A program made the position numbers and the translations under genes. From Cherax quadricarinatus (lineage: Eukaryota > Arthropoda > Malacostraca > Decapoda > Parastacidae), in NCBI RefSeq assembly GCF_038502225.1, contig NC_091311.1:36674084-36738083 (forward strand): DNA of 64,000 nucleotides, given 5' to 3'. The stretch's first letter is position 1. The number at the start of each line of letters is the position of its first letter. Of the stretch, positions 7,655 to 23,784 are shown one piece after another. Under the pieces are notes generated by a model that was given only the letters and a program-made list of their open reading frames with translations, had not been told where the DNA came from and searched no databases.

Positions 7655-10600
7655 TTTATTTTTTTTTTTTATTATCACACCGGCCGATTCCCACCAAGGC
7701 AGGGTGGCCCGAAAAAGAAAAACTTTCACCATCATTCACTCCATCACTGTCTTGCCAGAAGGGTGCTTTACACTACAGTTTTTAAACTGCAACATTAACA
7801 CCCCTCCTTCAGAGTGCAGGCACTGTACTTCCCATCTCCAGGACTCAAGTCCGGCCTGCCGGTTTCCCTGAATCCCTTCATAAATGTTACTTTGCTCACA
7901 CTCCAACAGCACGTCAAGTATTAAAAACCATTTGTCTCCATTCACTCCTATCAAACACGCTCACGCATGCCTGCTGGAAGTCCAAGCCCCTCGCACACAA
8001 AACCTCCTTTACCCCCTCCCTCCAACCCTTCCTAGGCCGACCCCTACCCCGCCTTCCTTCCACTACAGACTGATACACTCTTGAAGTCATTCTGTTTCGC
8101 TCCATTCTCTCTACATGTCCGAACCACCTCAACAACCCTTCCTCAGCCCTCTGGACAACAGTTTTGGTAATCCCGCACCTCCTCCTAACTTCCAAACTAC
8201 GAATTCTCTGCATTATATTCACACCACACATTGCCCTCAGACATGACATCTCCACTGCCTCCAGCCTTCTCCTCGCTGCAACATTCATCACCCACGCTTC
8301 ACACCCATATAAGAGCGTTGGTAAAACTATACTCTCATACATTCCCCTCTTTGCCTCCAAGGACAAAGTTCTTTGTCTCCACAGACTCCTAAGTGCACCA
8401 CTCACTCTTTTTCCCTCATCAATTCTATGATTCACCTCATCTTTCATAGACCCATCCGCTGACACGTCCACTCCCAAATATCTGAATACGTTCACCTCCT
8501 CCATACTCTCTCCCTCCAATCTGATATTCAATCTTTCATCACCTAATCTTTTTGTTATCCTCATAACCTTACTCTTTCCTGTATTCACCTTTAATTTTCT
8601 TCTTTTGCACACCCTACCAAATTCATCCACCAATCTCTGCAACTTCTCTTCAGAATCTCCCAAGAGCACAGTGTCATCGGCAAAGAGCAGCTGTGACAAC
8701 TCCCACTTTGTGTGTGATTCTTTATCTTTTAACTCCACGCCTCTTGCCAAGACCCTCGCATTTACTTCTCTTACAACCCCATCTATAAATATATTAAACA
8801 ACCACGGTGACATCACACATCCTTGTCTAAGGCCTACTTTTACTGGGAAAAAATTTCCCTCTTTCCTACATACTCTAACTTGAGCCTCACTATCCTCGTA
8901 AAAACTCTTCACTGCTTTCAGTAACCTACCTCCTACACCATACACTTGCAACATCTGCCACATTGCCCCCCTATCCACCCTGTCATACGCCTTTTCCAAA
9001 TCCATAAATGCCACAAAGACCTCTTTAGCCTTATCTAAATACTGTTCACTTATATGTTTCACTGTAAACACCTGGTCCACACACCCCCTACCTTTCCTAA
9101 AGCCTCCTTGTTCATCTGCTATCCTATTCTCCGTCTTACTCTTAATTCTTTCAATTATAACTCTACCATACACTTTACCAGGTACACTCAACAGACTTAT
9201 CCCCCTATAATTTTTGCACTCTCTTTTATCCCCTTTGCCTTTATACAAAGGAACTATGCATGCTCTCTGCCAATCCCTAGGTACCTTACCCTCTTCCATA
9301 CATTTATTAAATAATTGCACCAACCACTCCAAAAACTATATCCCCACCTGCTTTTAACATTTCTATCTTTATCCCATCAATCCCGGCTGCCTTACCCCCT
9401 TTCATTTTACCTACTGCCTCACGAACTTCCCCCACACTCACAACTGGCTCTTCCTCACTCCTACAAGATGTTATTCCTCCTTGCCCTATACACGAAATCA
9501 CAGCTTCCCTATCTTCATCAACATTTAACAATTCCTCAAAATATTCCTTCCATCTTCCCAATACCTCTACCTCTCCATTTAATAACTCTCCTCTCCTATT
9601 TTTAACTGACAAATCCATTTGTTCTCTAGGCTTTCTTAACTTGTTAATCTCACTCCAAAACTTTTTCTTATTTTCAACAAAATTTGTTGATAACATCTCA
9701 CCCACTCTCTCATTTGCTCTCTTTTTACATTGCTTCACCACTCTCTTAACTTCTCTCTTTTTCTCCATATACTCTTCCCTCCTTGCATCACTTCTACTTT
9801 GTAAAAACTTCTCATATGCTAACTTTTTCTCCCTTACTACTCTCTTTACATCATCATTCCACCAATCGCTCCTCTTCCCTCCTGCACCCACTTTCCTGTA
9901 ACCACAAACTTCTGCTGAACACTCTAACACTACATTTTTAAACCTACCCCATACCTCTTCGACCCCATTGCCTATGCTCTCATTAGCCCATCTATCCTCC
10001 AATAGCTGTTTATATCTTACCCTAACTGCCTCCTCTTTTAGTTTATAAACCTTCACCTCTCTCTTCCCTGATGCTTCTATTCTCCTTGTATCCCATCTAC
10101 CTTTTACTCTCAGTGTAGCTACAACTAGAAAGTGATCTGATATATCTGTGGCCCCTCTATAAACATGTACATCCTGAAGTCTACTCAACAGTCTTTTATC
10201 TACCAATACATAATCCAACAAACTACTGTCATTTCGCCCTACATCATATCGTGTATACTTATTTATCCTCTTTTTCTTAAAATATGTATTACCTATAACT
10301 AAACCCCTTTCTATACAAAGTTCAATCAAAGGGCTCCCATTATCATTTACACCTGGCACCCCAAACTTACCTACCACACCCTCTCTAAAAGTTTCTCCTA
10401 CTTTAGCATTCAAGTCCCCTACCACAATTACTCTCTCACTTGGTTCAAAGGCTCCTATACATTCACTTAACATCTCCCAAAATCTCTCTCTCTCCTCTGC
10501 ATTCCTCTCTTCTCCAGGTGCATACACGCTTATTATGACCCACTTCTCGCATCCAACCTTTACTTTAATCCACATAATTCTTGAATTTACACATTCATAT

Positions 10601-11130
10601 TCTCTTTTCTCCTTCCATAACTGATCATTTAACATTACTGCTACCCCTTCCTTTGCTCTAACTCTCTCAGATACTCCAGATTTAATCCCATTTATTTCCC
10701 CCCACTGAAACTCTCCTACCCCCTTCAGCTTTGTTTCGCTTAGGGCCAGGACATCCAACTTCTTTTCATTCATAACATCAGCAATCATCTGTTTCTTGTC
10801 ATCCGCACTACATCCACGCACATTTAAGCAACCCAGTTTTATAAAGTTTTTCTTCTTCTCTTTTTTAGTAATTGTATACAGGAGAAGGGGTTACTAGCCC
10901 ATTGCTCCCGGCATTTTAGTCGCCTCATACGACACGCATGGCTTACGGAGGAAAGATTCTTTTCCACTTCCCCATGGACAATAGAAGAAATAAAAAAGAA
11001 CAAGAGCTATTTAGAAAAAGGAGAAAAACCTAGATGTATGTATATATATATATGCATGTGCGTGTCTGTGAAGTGTGACCAAAGTGTAAGTAGGAGTAGC
11101 AAGATATCCCTGTTATCTTAGCGTGTTTAT
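7655..11130 (-). mobile_element. LINE-A2, nearly full-length, inverted relative to LINE-A1
   Basis: The 3' tail is at 7655-7680 (TTATTATCACACCGGCCGAT on the plus strand) and the 5'UTR at about 10842-11130. Compared with A1 it stops about 130 bp short at the 5' end, at TAAACACGCTAAG, where it joins a short TA tract. Over the shared length the two copies look almost identical by eye, which implies recent insertion. Confidence 0.92.
7914..10890 (-). pseudogene. LINE-A2 endonuclease-reverse transcriptase with a single-base frameshift
   Basis: Minus strand. The N-terminal part (about 10890 to 9307) carries the whole APE endonuclease and the start of the RT, up to GIDGIKIEMLKAGG. The C-terminal part (9332 to 7914) carries EWLVQLF onward, including LLFADDTVLL and the RTE-type tail. 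The break is a run of five A at 9331-9335 (plus strand) where A1 has four, which adds one base and shifts the frame just inside the RT. I saw no other stop. One indel is the only visible lesion, so the copy is young. Like A1, it has no ATG before the NVRG motif. Confidence 0.88.
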
Positions 11131-11145
11131 ATATATTTATATATA

Positions 11146-13399
11146 CAGTGGACCCCCGCATATCGTTGGCATCACATAACGTTTAATCCGCATACCGCTC
11201 GCTTTAATCGCAAAAATTTTGCCTCGCATACCGCTTAAAAACCCACTCACCGCTGTTCGTCCGAGACGCGTCCAATGTGCGCCCTCAGCCAGCCTCACAT
11301 GTGCCGCCCGTGCCATTGTTTACCAGCCAGCCTCCGCGGTAACATCCAAGCATACAATTGGAACATTTCGTATTATTACATTGTTTTTGGTGATTTTCTC
11401 TGGAAAATAAGTGACCATGGGCCCCAAGAAAGCTTCTAGTGCCAACCCTACAGCAATAAGGGTGAGTATCGCCGACCTGGCCAGGTTGTACAAGAAACCC
11501 CAATCAACCATCGCTACTATTGTGGGCACCAGAAAGGCAATCAAGGAAGCTGTTCTTGCCAAAGGTTTAACTGTGTTTTCGAAACAAAGATCGCAAGTGA
11601 TGGAAGATGTTGAGAGACTCTTATTGGTGTGGATAAATGAAAAACAGCTAGCAGGGGATAGCGTCTCTCAAGCGATCATAAGCGAAAAGGCTAGGAAGTT
11701 GCATGAGGATTTAATTAAAAAAATGCCTGCAACTAGTGCTGATGTGAGTGAATTTAAGGCCAGCAAAGGATGGTTTGAGAGATTTAAGAAGCGTAGTGGC
11801 ATACATAGTGTGATAAGGCATGGTGAGGCTGCCAGTTCGGACCACAAAGCGGCTGAAAAATATGTACATGAATTCAAGGAGTACATAGAGGCTGAAGGAC
11901 TGAAACCTGAACAAGTGTTTAATTGTGATGAAACAGGCCTGTTTGGGAAGAAAATGCCAAGCAGGACCTACATTACTCAGGAGGAAAAGGCACTCCCAGG
12001 ACATAAGCCTATGAAAGACAGGCTTACTTTGTTGATGTGTTCCAATGCTACTGGTGATTGCAAAGTTAAGCCTTTATTAGTGTATCACTTTGAAACTCCC
12101 AGAGCGTTCAGGCAAAAGAATGTCCTCAAGGAGAATTTGTGTGTGCTGTGGAGGGCAAACAGTAAGGCATGGGTCACTAGGGACTTTTTCTATGACTGGT
12201 TACACCATGCATTTGCCCCCAATGTGAAAGATTACCTAACTGAAAAGAAATTAGAAATTAAGTGCCTCCTGGTGTTAGACAATGCCCCTGGTCATCCTAC
12301 AGACATGGCAGAGCGACTTTATGGGGACATGAAATTCATTAAGGTGAAGTTTTTGCCTCCTAATAATACTCCTCTCCTGCAGCCCATGGACCAGCAGGTT
12401 ATTGCAAACTTCAAAAAACTGTACACAAAAGCTCTGTTTGAAAGGTGCTTTGTAGTGACTTTTGGAGAGTTCACTTTAATATCCTCAATTGTGTAAACCT
12501 TATAGGTAAGGCTTGGGAGGGAGTGACTAAGAAGACCTTGAACTCTGCTTGGAAGAAACTGTGGCTAGAATGTGTAGACAAAAGGGATTTTGAAGGGTTT
12601 GAGGCTAACCCTGAGAGGATTATGCCAGTTGAGGAATCCATTGTGGCATTGGGAAAGTCCTTGGGGTTGGAGGTTAGTGGGGAGGATGTAGAAGAGTTGG
12701 TGGAGGAGGACAATGAAGAACTAACCACTGATGAGCTGATAGATCAACTTCAACAGCAAGAGGCCAGACCTGAGGAAACTGGTTCAGAGGAGGGGAGAGA
12801 GAAATTGAAGAAGTTGCCTACTACAAAGATTAAGGAAATCTGTGCAAAGTGGCTTGAAGTGCAAACCTTCATGGATGAAAATCACCCTCACACAGCTATT
12901 GCAAGCCGTGCTGGTGATTATTACACTGACAATGTTGTGAAACACTTTAGGGAAGTCATAAAGGAACGAGAGGTACAGGCCACTATGGACAGATATGTTG
13001 TGCGAAAGAAGTCCAGTGACTCTGAAGCTGGTCCTAGTGGCATTAAAAGAAGAAGGGAAGTAACCCCAGAAAAGGACTCGACACCTCAAGTCTTAATGGA
13101 AGGGGATTCCCCTTCTAAACACTAACACTCTCTCTCCCCTCCTCCCATCCCATCAATCATCACCAGATCTTCAATAAAAGTAAGTGTCATGTAATTGTGC
13201 ATGCCTTTTTCAGTTTGTGTGTATAAAAAATTAACATTTCATGTGGTAAATTTTTTTTTTTTTCATACTTTTGGGTGTCTTGCACGGATTAATTTGATTT
13301 CCATTATTTCTTATGGGGAAAATTCATTCGCATACCGATCATTTCGCATAACAATGAGCCCTCTTGCACGGATTAAAATCGCTATGCGGGGGTCCACTG
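11146..13399 (+). mobile_element. Tigger-2, complete ends but damaged interior
   Basis: Begins CAGTGGACCCCCGCATATCG and ends GCTATGCGGGGGTCCACTG, with TA at 11144-11145 and 13400-13401. It is 2254 bp, slightly shorter than Tigger-1 because of internal deletions. It sits between the 5' end of LINE-A2 and a long (TA)n. Confidence 0.92.
11417..13125 (+). pseudogene. Tigger-2 transposase, broken by an in-frame deletion and a frameshift
   Basis: Colinear with the Tigger-1 protein from MGPKKASS to the C-terminus GDSPSKH. Two lesions are visible. About 18 residues of the first helix-turn-helix are missing in frame (RVSIADLARLYKK here, against a stretch including EMKKEIIDKYESGV in Tigger-1). A short deletion near 12450-12475 removes the TTDTRLTLKEFWK region and shifts the frame, so the C-terminal part continues in another frame from about 12460. 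The catalytic motifs FNCDETGLF, LVLDNAPGH and LLQPMDQQV are all present in the first part. The lost DNA-binding helix makes a functional product unlikely. Confidence 0.88.
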
Positions 13400-16484
<3,085 letters not shown>

Positions 16485-16567
<83 letters not shown>

Positions 16568-16569
16568 AT
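16485..16569. repeat. (TA)n microsatellite at the LINE-A3 3' tail
   Basis: Nearly pure TA, continuous with the A-rich tail of LINE-A3. Confidence 0.95.
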
Positions 16570-16706
16570 GCATTGATATGTGGTGAATCAATACAAAAGG
16601 CTACAATGTAGGCCAATGTAGACCTGTAATTCAGCCCGTCTGAGATGTGGGTTAATTTTAAAGATAGGATAATTTCATCAAGAGGCCACTGCCAGACATA
16701 TACGTA

Positions 16707-16920
16707 TAGTTGTATCTCGGGATACGAACAGCTCAAAACGTGAACAGTTATGTAAGTGTATATATGTAAGTGCTTATGTAAGTGCTTTTGTAAGTGCATT
16801 TTTGGGGATCTGACACGGATTAATCTAATTAACATTATTTCTTATGGGAACAAATTCGTTCAGTATCAGCACTCGAACAGCCTTCTGGAACGAAAAATGT
16901 TCGTATCTGAGGTACCATTG
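16707..16920. mobile_element. Degraded TA-flanked MITE (214 bp)
   Basis: The left end TAGTTGTATCTCGGGATACG and right end GTATCTGAGGTACCATTG are imperfect inverted repeats between TA dinucleotides (16705-16706 and 16921-16922). The interior shares AAGTGCTTTTGTAAGTGCAT and CAGCCTTCTGGAACGAA with the MITE at 17643, so they belong to one family. Confidence 0.75.
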
Positions 16921-16922
16921 TA

Positions 16923-17640
16923 CTCATTTCTTTTATTTGCTTATCATGGGTTAAATGTATGATTTTACTGATATACGTAATTTAACCCCGAAAAGTTGAG
17001 TAATGCATAAGAAAATGAATATTTAGTGTCAAACAAAATTTGAATGCATCAGTAATTAACTTAGATCTGATCATCAAATTTGTTTTTGTTTGGAGACTAT
17101 TTGAATTGAACTGACTCTCAATCCAGGCAAACTATTTGCTTACAGTGCAAAATTAAATGAGTAACACAGCTCATCCTCAAGAATACAAGAAAATGTTTAA
17201 CATGGAACACTTGATAAAATCCCAGACTGGATCTATATTCACAACCATATTAACTGTAAATCTGAGGAACTATTGATTTCACCATGTTAATAATTTAGCA
17301 CCCAGTATACATTCTGTCCTTTTCAAATATCAAATCTTAAACAGCTATTAAAATTTTACCAAGAGCACAATCAAGGCACATCAATTTATTTTAGGTTTTA
17401 TACATAATATATTTTATTGTTAATATTAATCAACACCGGTTTTCATGTACATTTGTTGTGCATATAAACTGTTTATTAAAAATTTTGTGTGGCCATAGTA
17501 AGTAACATGATGAGTAAGGGATACAGAGGTCCTTCATATTATAGTTTGTCAATACTTGGCAGACCCAATTGCAATAGATGCAAGAATTTTTTAATCTGAT
17601 GGTCAGTTCAAATGGTTTGGCTTGAAGAATATAATTATTA
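16923..17640. other. AT-rich intergenic sequence, nothing recognised
   Basis: No coding frame of note, no terminal repeats and no similarity to other parts of the window that I could see. Confidence 0.6.
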
Positions 17641-17642
17641 TA

Positions 17643-17842
17643 CAGTGGTACCTTGAGTTTTGAACAGCTCCAAACTCGAACAATTATGTAAGTGCATTTT
17701 TGTAAGTGCTTTTGTAAATGTATTTCTGGGGGTCTGAAACAGACTAATCTAATTTACATTATTAACTGGAACAAATTCATTCAGTATTGGCACTCAAACA
17801 GCCTTCTGGAACGAATTACGTTCATAAATCGAGATACCACTG
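17643..17842. mobile_element. TA-flanked MITE (200 bp)
   Basis: Begins CAGTGGTACCTTGAGTTTTG and ends AAATCGAGATACCACTG, with TA at 17641-17642 and 17843-17844. It is related to the element at 16707-16920 (same AAGTGCTTTTGTAA and GCCTTCTGGAACGAA blocks). It is non-coding. The end sequence resembles pogo/Tigger-type ends. Confidence 0.85.
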
Positions 17843-17859
17843 TACTACTATTATTTGTG

Positions 17860-17860
<1 letters not shown>

Positions 17861-17927
<67 letters not shown>
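17861..17927. repeat. (TA)n microsatellite
   Basis: Pure TA, immediately left of the MITE at 17928. Confidence 0.95.
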
Positions 17928-18428
<501 letters not shown>

Positions 18429-18639
18429 GCAGTAGGTTGGTAGACAGCAACTGCCCAGGGAAGTACTACCGTCCTGTCAAGTGAGTGTAAAACAAAAGCC
18501 TGTAATTGTTTTACATGATGGTAGGATTGCTGGTGTCTTTTTTCTGTCTCACAAACATGCAAGATTTCAGGTACGTCTTGCTACTTCTACTTACACATAG
18601 ATCACACTACACATACATGTACAAGCATATATATACACA

Positions 18640-19916
18640 CCTGGAGTTTACCTGGAGAGAGTTCCGGGGGTCAACGCCCCCGCGGCCCGGTCTGTGACCA
18701 GGCCTCCTGGTGGATCAGAGCCTGATCAACCAGGCTGTTGCTGCTGTCTGCACGCAAACCAACATACGAGCCACAGCCCAGCTGGTCAGGAACCGACTTT
18801 AGGTGCTTGTTCAGTGCCAGCTTGAAGACTGCCAGGGGTCTGTTGGTAATCCCCCTTATGTATGCTGGGAGGCAGTTGAACAGTCTCGGGCCCCTGACAC
18901 TTATTGTATGGTCTCTTAACGTGCTAGTGATACCTCTGCTTTTCATTGGGGGGATGTTGCATCGTCTGCCAAGTCTTTTGCTTTCGTAGTGAGTGATTTT
19001 CGTGTGCAAGTTCGGTACTAGTCCCTCTAGGATTTTCCAGGTGTATATAATCATGTATCTCTCCCGCCTGCGTTCCAGGGAATACAGTTTTAGGAACCTC
19101 AAGCGCTCCCAGTAATTGAGGTGTTTTATCTCCGTTATGCGCGCCGTGAAGGTTCTCTGTACATTTTCTAGGTCAGCAATTTCACCTGCCTTGAAAGGTG
19201 CTGTTAGTGTGCAGCAATATTCCAGCCTAGATAGAACAAGTGACCTGAAGAGTGTCATCATGGGCTTGGCCTCCCTAGTTTTGAAGGTTCTCATTATCCA
19301 TCCTGTCATTTTTCTAGCAGATGCGATTGATACAATGTTATGGTCCTTGAAGGAGAGATCCTTCGACATGATCACTCCCAGGTCTTTGACGTTGGTGTTT
19401 CGCTCTATTTTGTGGCCAGAATTTGTTTTGTACTCTGATGAAGAGTTAATTTCCTCGTGTTTACCATATCTGAGTAATTGAAATTTCTCATCGTTGAACT
19501 TCATATTGTTTTCTGCAGCCCACTGAAAGATTCGGTTGATGTCCGCCTGGAGCCTTGCAGTGTCTGCAATGGAAGACACTGTCATGCAGATTCAGGTATC
19601 ATCTGCAAAGGAAGACACGGTGCTGTGGCTGACATCTTTGTCTATGTCGGATATGAGGATGAGGAACAAGATGGGAGCGAGTACTGTGCCTTGTGGAATA
19701 GAGCTTTTCACCGTAGCTGCCTCGGACTTTACTCTGTTGACAACTACTCTCTGTGTTCTGTTAGTGAGGAAATTATAGATCCATCGACCGACTTTTCCTG
19801 TTATTCCTTTAGCACGCATTTTGTGCACTAATACGCCATGGTCACACTTGTCGAAGGCTTTTGCAAAGTCTGTATATATTACATCTGCATTCTTTTTATC
19901 TTCTAGTGCATTTAGG
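18640..19916 (-). mobile_element. LINE-B1, 5'-truncated CR1-group retrotransposon
   Basis: Minus-strand 3' half of LINE-B. The 3' end at 18640 has the tail motif CCAGGTAAACTCCAGG on the minus strand. It is truncated at the 5' end near 19916, inside the RT. Comparison with S2 shows the original S1 sequence (ATATATACACACC then GGGTTTTCT) was interrupted exactly here. Confidence 0.9.
18671..19828 (-). pseudogene. LINE-B1 reverse transcriptase C-terminal half with a nonsense codon
   Basis: The fragment reads from HKMRAKGITGKVGRWIYNFL through IPQGTVLAPILFLI to the catalytic SFADDT, then meets an in-frame TGA (19589-19591) where B3 has CGA (Arg). After that the frame stays open to the C-terminus (AWSQTGPRGR). 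One nonsense change and the 5' truncation are the visible lesions. Compared with B3 the copy is close but has scattered substitutions. Confidence 0.88.
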
Positions 19917-20171
19917 GTTTTCTTCTATTTTCTTTCTAGCTCTTGTTCTTGTTTATTTCCTCTTATCTCCATGGGGAAGTGGAACATAATTCTTCCTCCG
20001 TATGCCATGCATTGTAAGAGGCGACTAAAATGCCAGGAGCAAGGGGCTAGTAACCCCTTTTCCTGTACAAATTACTAAATTTAAAAAGAAAAACTTTCAT
20101 TTTTCCTTTTGGGTCACTCCGCCTCGGTGGGATACGGCCGGTGTGTTGAAAGAAAGAAAGAAAGATATATA

Positions 20172-21473
20172 TAGGCAGGGTGACCCAAAAGAAAGAAAAA
20201 CTTTCATCATTCAACACTTTTACCATCACTCATACATAATCATTGTCTTTGCAGAGGCACTCAGCTACAACAGTTTAGACACCCCTCCAAACTGCCAATA
20301 TCCTAAACCCCTCCTTTAATGTGCAGGCATTGTACTTCTCACTTCCAGGACTAAAGTCCAGGTAACCAGTTTCCCTGAATCCCTTCACAAAATATTTCCC
20401 TGCTCACACACCAACAGCTCGTCAGGTCCCAAAAACCATTTGTCTCTATTCACTCCTAACACACTCATGCATGCTTGCTGGAAGTCCAAGCCCCTTGCCA
20501 ACAAAACCTTCCCTACCCCCTCCCACCAACGTTTTCAGGGACATCCCCTAACCTGCCTTCCATCCCCAATAGATTTATACACTCTCCAAGTCATTCTACT
20601 TTGTTTGATTCTCTGTAAATGACTAAACCCACCTCAAATCCCCCTCTTCAGCCCTCTGACTAATACTTTTAGTAAATCCACCCCCTCCTCCTAATTTCCA
20701 CACTACTAATTCTCTGCATAATATTTACACCACACATTGCCCTTAGACACGACATCTCCACTGCCTCCAGCCGCCTCCTTGCTGCAGCCTTTACAACCCA
20801 TGCTTCACACCCATATAAAAGTGTTGGTACCACTATACTCTTGTACATTCCTTTCTTTGTCTCCATAGATACCTCAATGCACCACTAACCTTTTTTCTTT
20901 CATCAATTCCATGGTTAACCTCATGCTTCATAAACCCATCCGCTGAAAAGTCAACTCCCAAATATCTGAAAACATTCACGTCTTCCATACTCCCCCCCTC
21001 CAATGTGATATCCAATTTTTCTTTACCTAAATCGTTTGATACCCTCATCATCTTACTCTTATCTATATTCACTTTTAACTTTCTACCTTCATGCACCCTC
21101 CCAAACTCGTCCACTAACCTTTGCAACTTTTCTTTAGAATGCCCCCTAAAAGCACAGTATCATCAGCAAAAACTGTCAACTTCCATTTTTTATTTGATTC
21201 CCCATAATTTAATCCCACCCCTCTCCCCAACACCCTATCATGTTGACATTACACATCCCTGTCTAAGACCTACTTTTACTGGGAAGTAATCTCCCTCTCT
21301 CCTACACACCCTAACTTGAACCTAACTATCCTCATAAAAACTCTTTTCAGCATTTAGTTACCTACTACCTACTCCATACAGCTACAACATCTGCCACATT
21401 GCTCCCCTATCCACTATCATATGCCTTTTCTAAATCCATAAATGCAATGAAAACTTCCATACCTTCATCATAA
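20172..21473 (-). pseudogene. LINE-A6, old diverged copy, 3' part (RT C-terminus and 3'UTR)
   Basis: Minus strand. The fragment runs from the 3'UTR (GGCAGGGTGACCC) through the RT C-terminal region (MSCLRAMCGVNIMQRI is readable) to about the MDLEKAYD region. Many indels and stops break the frame, and it is far more diverged than A1-A4. It ends exactly at the TA (21474-21475) where the 13.9 kb composite begins, and the same copy resumes at 35367. Confidence 0.85.
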
Positions 21474-21919
21474 TACAGTGGAACCTCAGCTTTCGAATGC
21501 CCCACCATGGATATGAGCCTTCGTTCGGTCGATTTTTTGCTTCTGGATACAAATGAAATTTCAGGATGCGTACTTCCCCTTCAAGGGAAATTCCTTAACC
21601 CTTAAACTGGCCAAACATAGATCTACGTTTTTTCAATATTTGAAAGTACAGTGGACCCCCGCATACCGGACACATCGCATACCGTACAATCCACATACCG
21701 GACGCTTTGATCGCAAAAATTTTGCCTCGCATACCGCCCAAAAACCCGCTCACCGCCCTTCGTCCGAGACGCGTCCAATGTGCAGCCTGAGCCACGCTCA
21801 CATGTTCCGCCGGTGGCATTGTTTACCAGCCAGCCTCCGCGGTAACATCCAAGCATACAATCGGAACATTTCGTATTATTACAGTGTTTTTGGTGATTTT
21901 TTCTGGAAAATAAGTGACC

Positions 21920-22078
21920 ATGGGCCCCAAGAAAGCTTCTAGTGCCAACCCTACACCAATAAGGGTGAGAATTACTATGGAGATGAAGAAAAAGATCATT
22001 GATAAGTATGAAAGTGGAGTGCGTGTCTCCAAGCTGGCCAAGTTGTATAATAAACCCCAATCAACCATCGCTACTATT
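21920..22078 (+). pseudogene. Tigger-3 transposase N-terminal remnant
   Basis: Starts ATGGGCCCC like Tigger-1 and Tigger-2, and encodes MGPKKASSANPTPIRVRI, then the helix-turn-helix region ending KLAKLYNKPQSTIATIG. The Tigger match stops at 22078, where the GCT-rich minisatellite begins. The frame stays open into the array only because the repeat unit has no stop in that frame. Confidence 0.85.
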
Positions 22079-22436
22079 GGTGGTACAGCTGCTGCTGCTG
22101 CTGTACCACCGTCAGCTGCTGCTGCACTGTCAGCTGCTGCTGCTGTACCACCGTCAGCTGCTGCTGCTGCTGTAGTACCTTCTGCTGCTGCTGTAGCATC
22201 GTCTGCTGCTGCTGTAGCATCGTCTGCTGCTGCTGTAGCATCGTCTGCTGCTGCTGTAGCATCGTCTGCTGCTGCTGTAGCATCGTCTGCTGCTGCTGTA
22301 GCATTGTCTGTTGCTGCTGTAGCATCGTCTGTTGTTGCTGTACCACCGTCAGCTGCTGCTGCTGCTGTAGCATCATCTGCTGCTGCTGTAGCATCGTCTG
22401 TTGCTGCTGTAGCATCGTCTGTTGCTGCTGTACCAC
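22079..22436. repeat. 21-bp minisatellite / (GCT)n array, left part
   Basis: The dominant unit is GCTGCTGCTGTAGCATCGTC plus T, 21 bp and hence seven codons, with variants such as GCTGCTGTACCACCGTCA. Open frames across it (Ala-Val-Ser on the plus strand, Gln-rich on the minus) are a by-product of the unit length. The array was one tract with 29450-29652 before the LTR element split it. Confidence 0.9.
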
Positions 22437-23458
22437 TGTTATGGGGCTATAGGACCCAACATGTATTTATAAGTAACAGTTACTCTGGAATACCTAATTA
22501 TATTGAATTGATGGGGACTTTGCTCTAAATGTCAGAAGGACTGATCAACCTATTGACTGAGGCAGCTGGGTCAAGCCTATTTTTCTCAATATAATAGGTT
22601 ATACTATAGACACATAAACACACAAATTTAAATAAGTAGTTTATAAAGTTGTATTTCCTTTTGTAGAAGTAAAATTAAGGTGTGGTAGAATTGTGGTAAC
22701 TGGAGAATTGTGCTTGGCAACAGTCTTTTGTTTTGGTGGGAGGAGCAAGTTGTATTTCCTTTTGTAAAAGTAAAATTAAGGTGTGGTAGAATTGTGGTAA
22801 CTGGAGAATTGTGCTTGGCAAATAAGTAGTTTATAAAGTTGTATTTCCTTTTGTAGAAGTAAAATTAAGGTGTGGTAGAATTGTGGTAACTGGAGAATTG
22901 TGCTTGGCAACAGTCTTTTGTTTTGGTGGGAGGAGCTTAGCCTCTTTCTCTCTCTCCCTCGACTGACTCGGTCTCTCTGTGGCTGGCCTTCAACCTGGCA
23001 GGATCTCTGGGTCCTTCTTCTATCTTTTGGGGCATTATGTGTGCTCCAGGGGTGAGTTTTTATAATTTAAGTTGTGACCACCATACCCAGGGTGACTAAA
23101 GTGTGTCAAAACACTGGTTAGCCCAGAGTTATGTCAAGGAGAGAGAGGACTAAAGTTGTTGAGATATACCATGTGGGAGAACAGCTATGCAGTGTGTAGA
23201 TCGTTGTTTTGAAAATGTGAGGCTGTAATTGTATATTCTGTACATATCTATTGAGAATACAGTTATATTTTTATAGTAGTAGTTTACATAACCTGTGAAG
23301 AGGGCTGGTGAAAGGGTATCAGAGACACTAAGGATGATCAGCCATGATGTAAGTATTACCCCTAGACAAATAAGACCATTAAGTAAAAGCTACCCCCACA
23401 CTAGAACATGTAGTGAGAACCTTACTATCAAAGTAATAAGGGACATACCAACGTAACA
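22437..23458 (+). repeat. 5' LTR (1022 bp)
   Basis: Begins TGTTATGGGGCTATAGG and ends CCAACGTAACA. It contains three tandem copies (starting about 22648, 22749 and 22839) of a 75-100 bp unit beginning GTTGTATTTCCTTTTGTA, where the 3' LTR has two plus a remnant. TGGGAGCTTGACCGGG immediately after the LTR is the expected position of a tRNA primer site; the priming tRNA is not identified. Confidence 0.9.
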
Positions 23459-23784
23459 TGGGAGCTTGACCGGGAGAGTTATTTGACTGCTAAAATAACT
23501 CAAAACATTCTTTGAACTATATGTGCTGGTATGGGGTAATAACAGTTGCATGTTTCTGGTAGAAGATTTACCAAGGTGGTGTCAGTGGAAGTGTTGTTTT
23601 CATATATTAGGTTACAGGTTGTTTTTCTCCTAAGGTGGGGGGAAAGGGAGTAACACATTTTTGTTGTGGTTATGGTAAGTGCTATGTGCATAGTTTACAT
23701 TCAATTTGTGTTATTTTATGTGCCTGTGGGAAAACTTTGTCCACTGATACTGTAAGAGGGAAGCAAGTGTTTAAAGATAAAACT

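Noticed and set aside
22074..22436. Polyglutamine frame (and Ala-Val-Ser frame on the other strand) in the GCT array
   Set aside because: The 21-bp unit length keeps several frames open at once; there is no promoter or flanking coding context.
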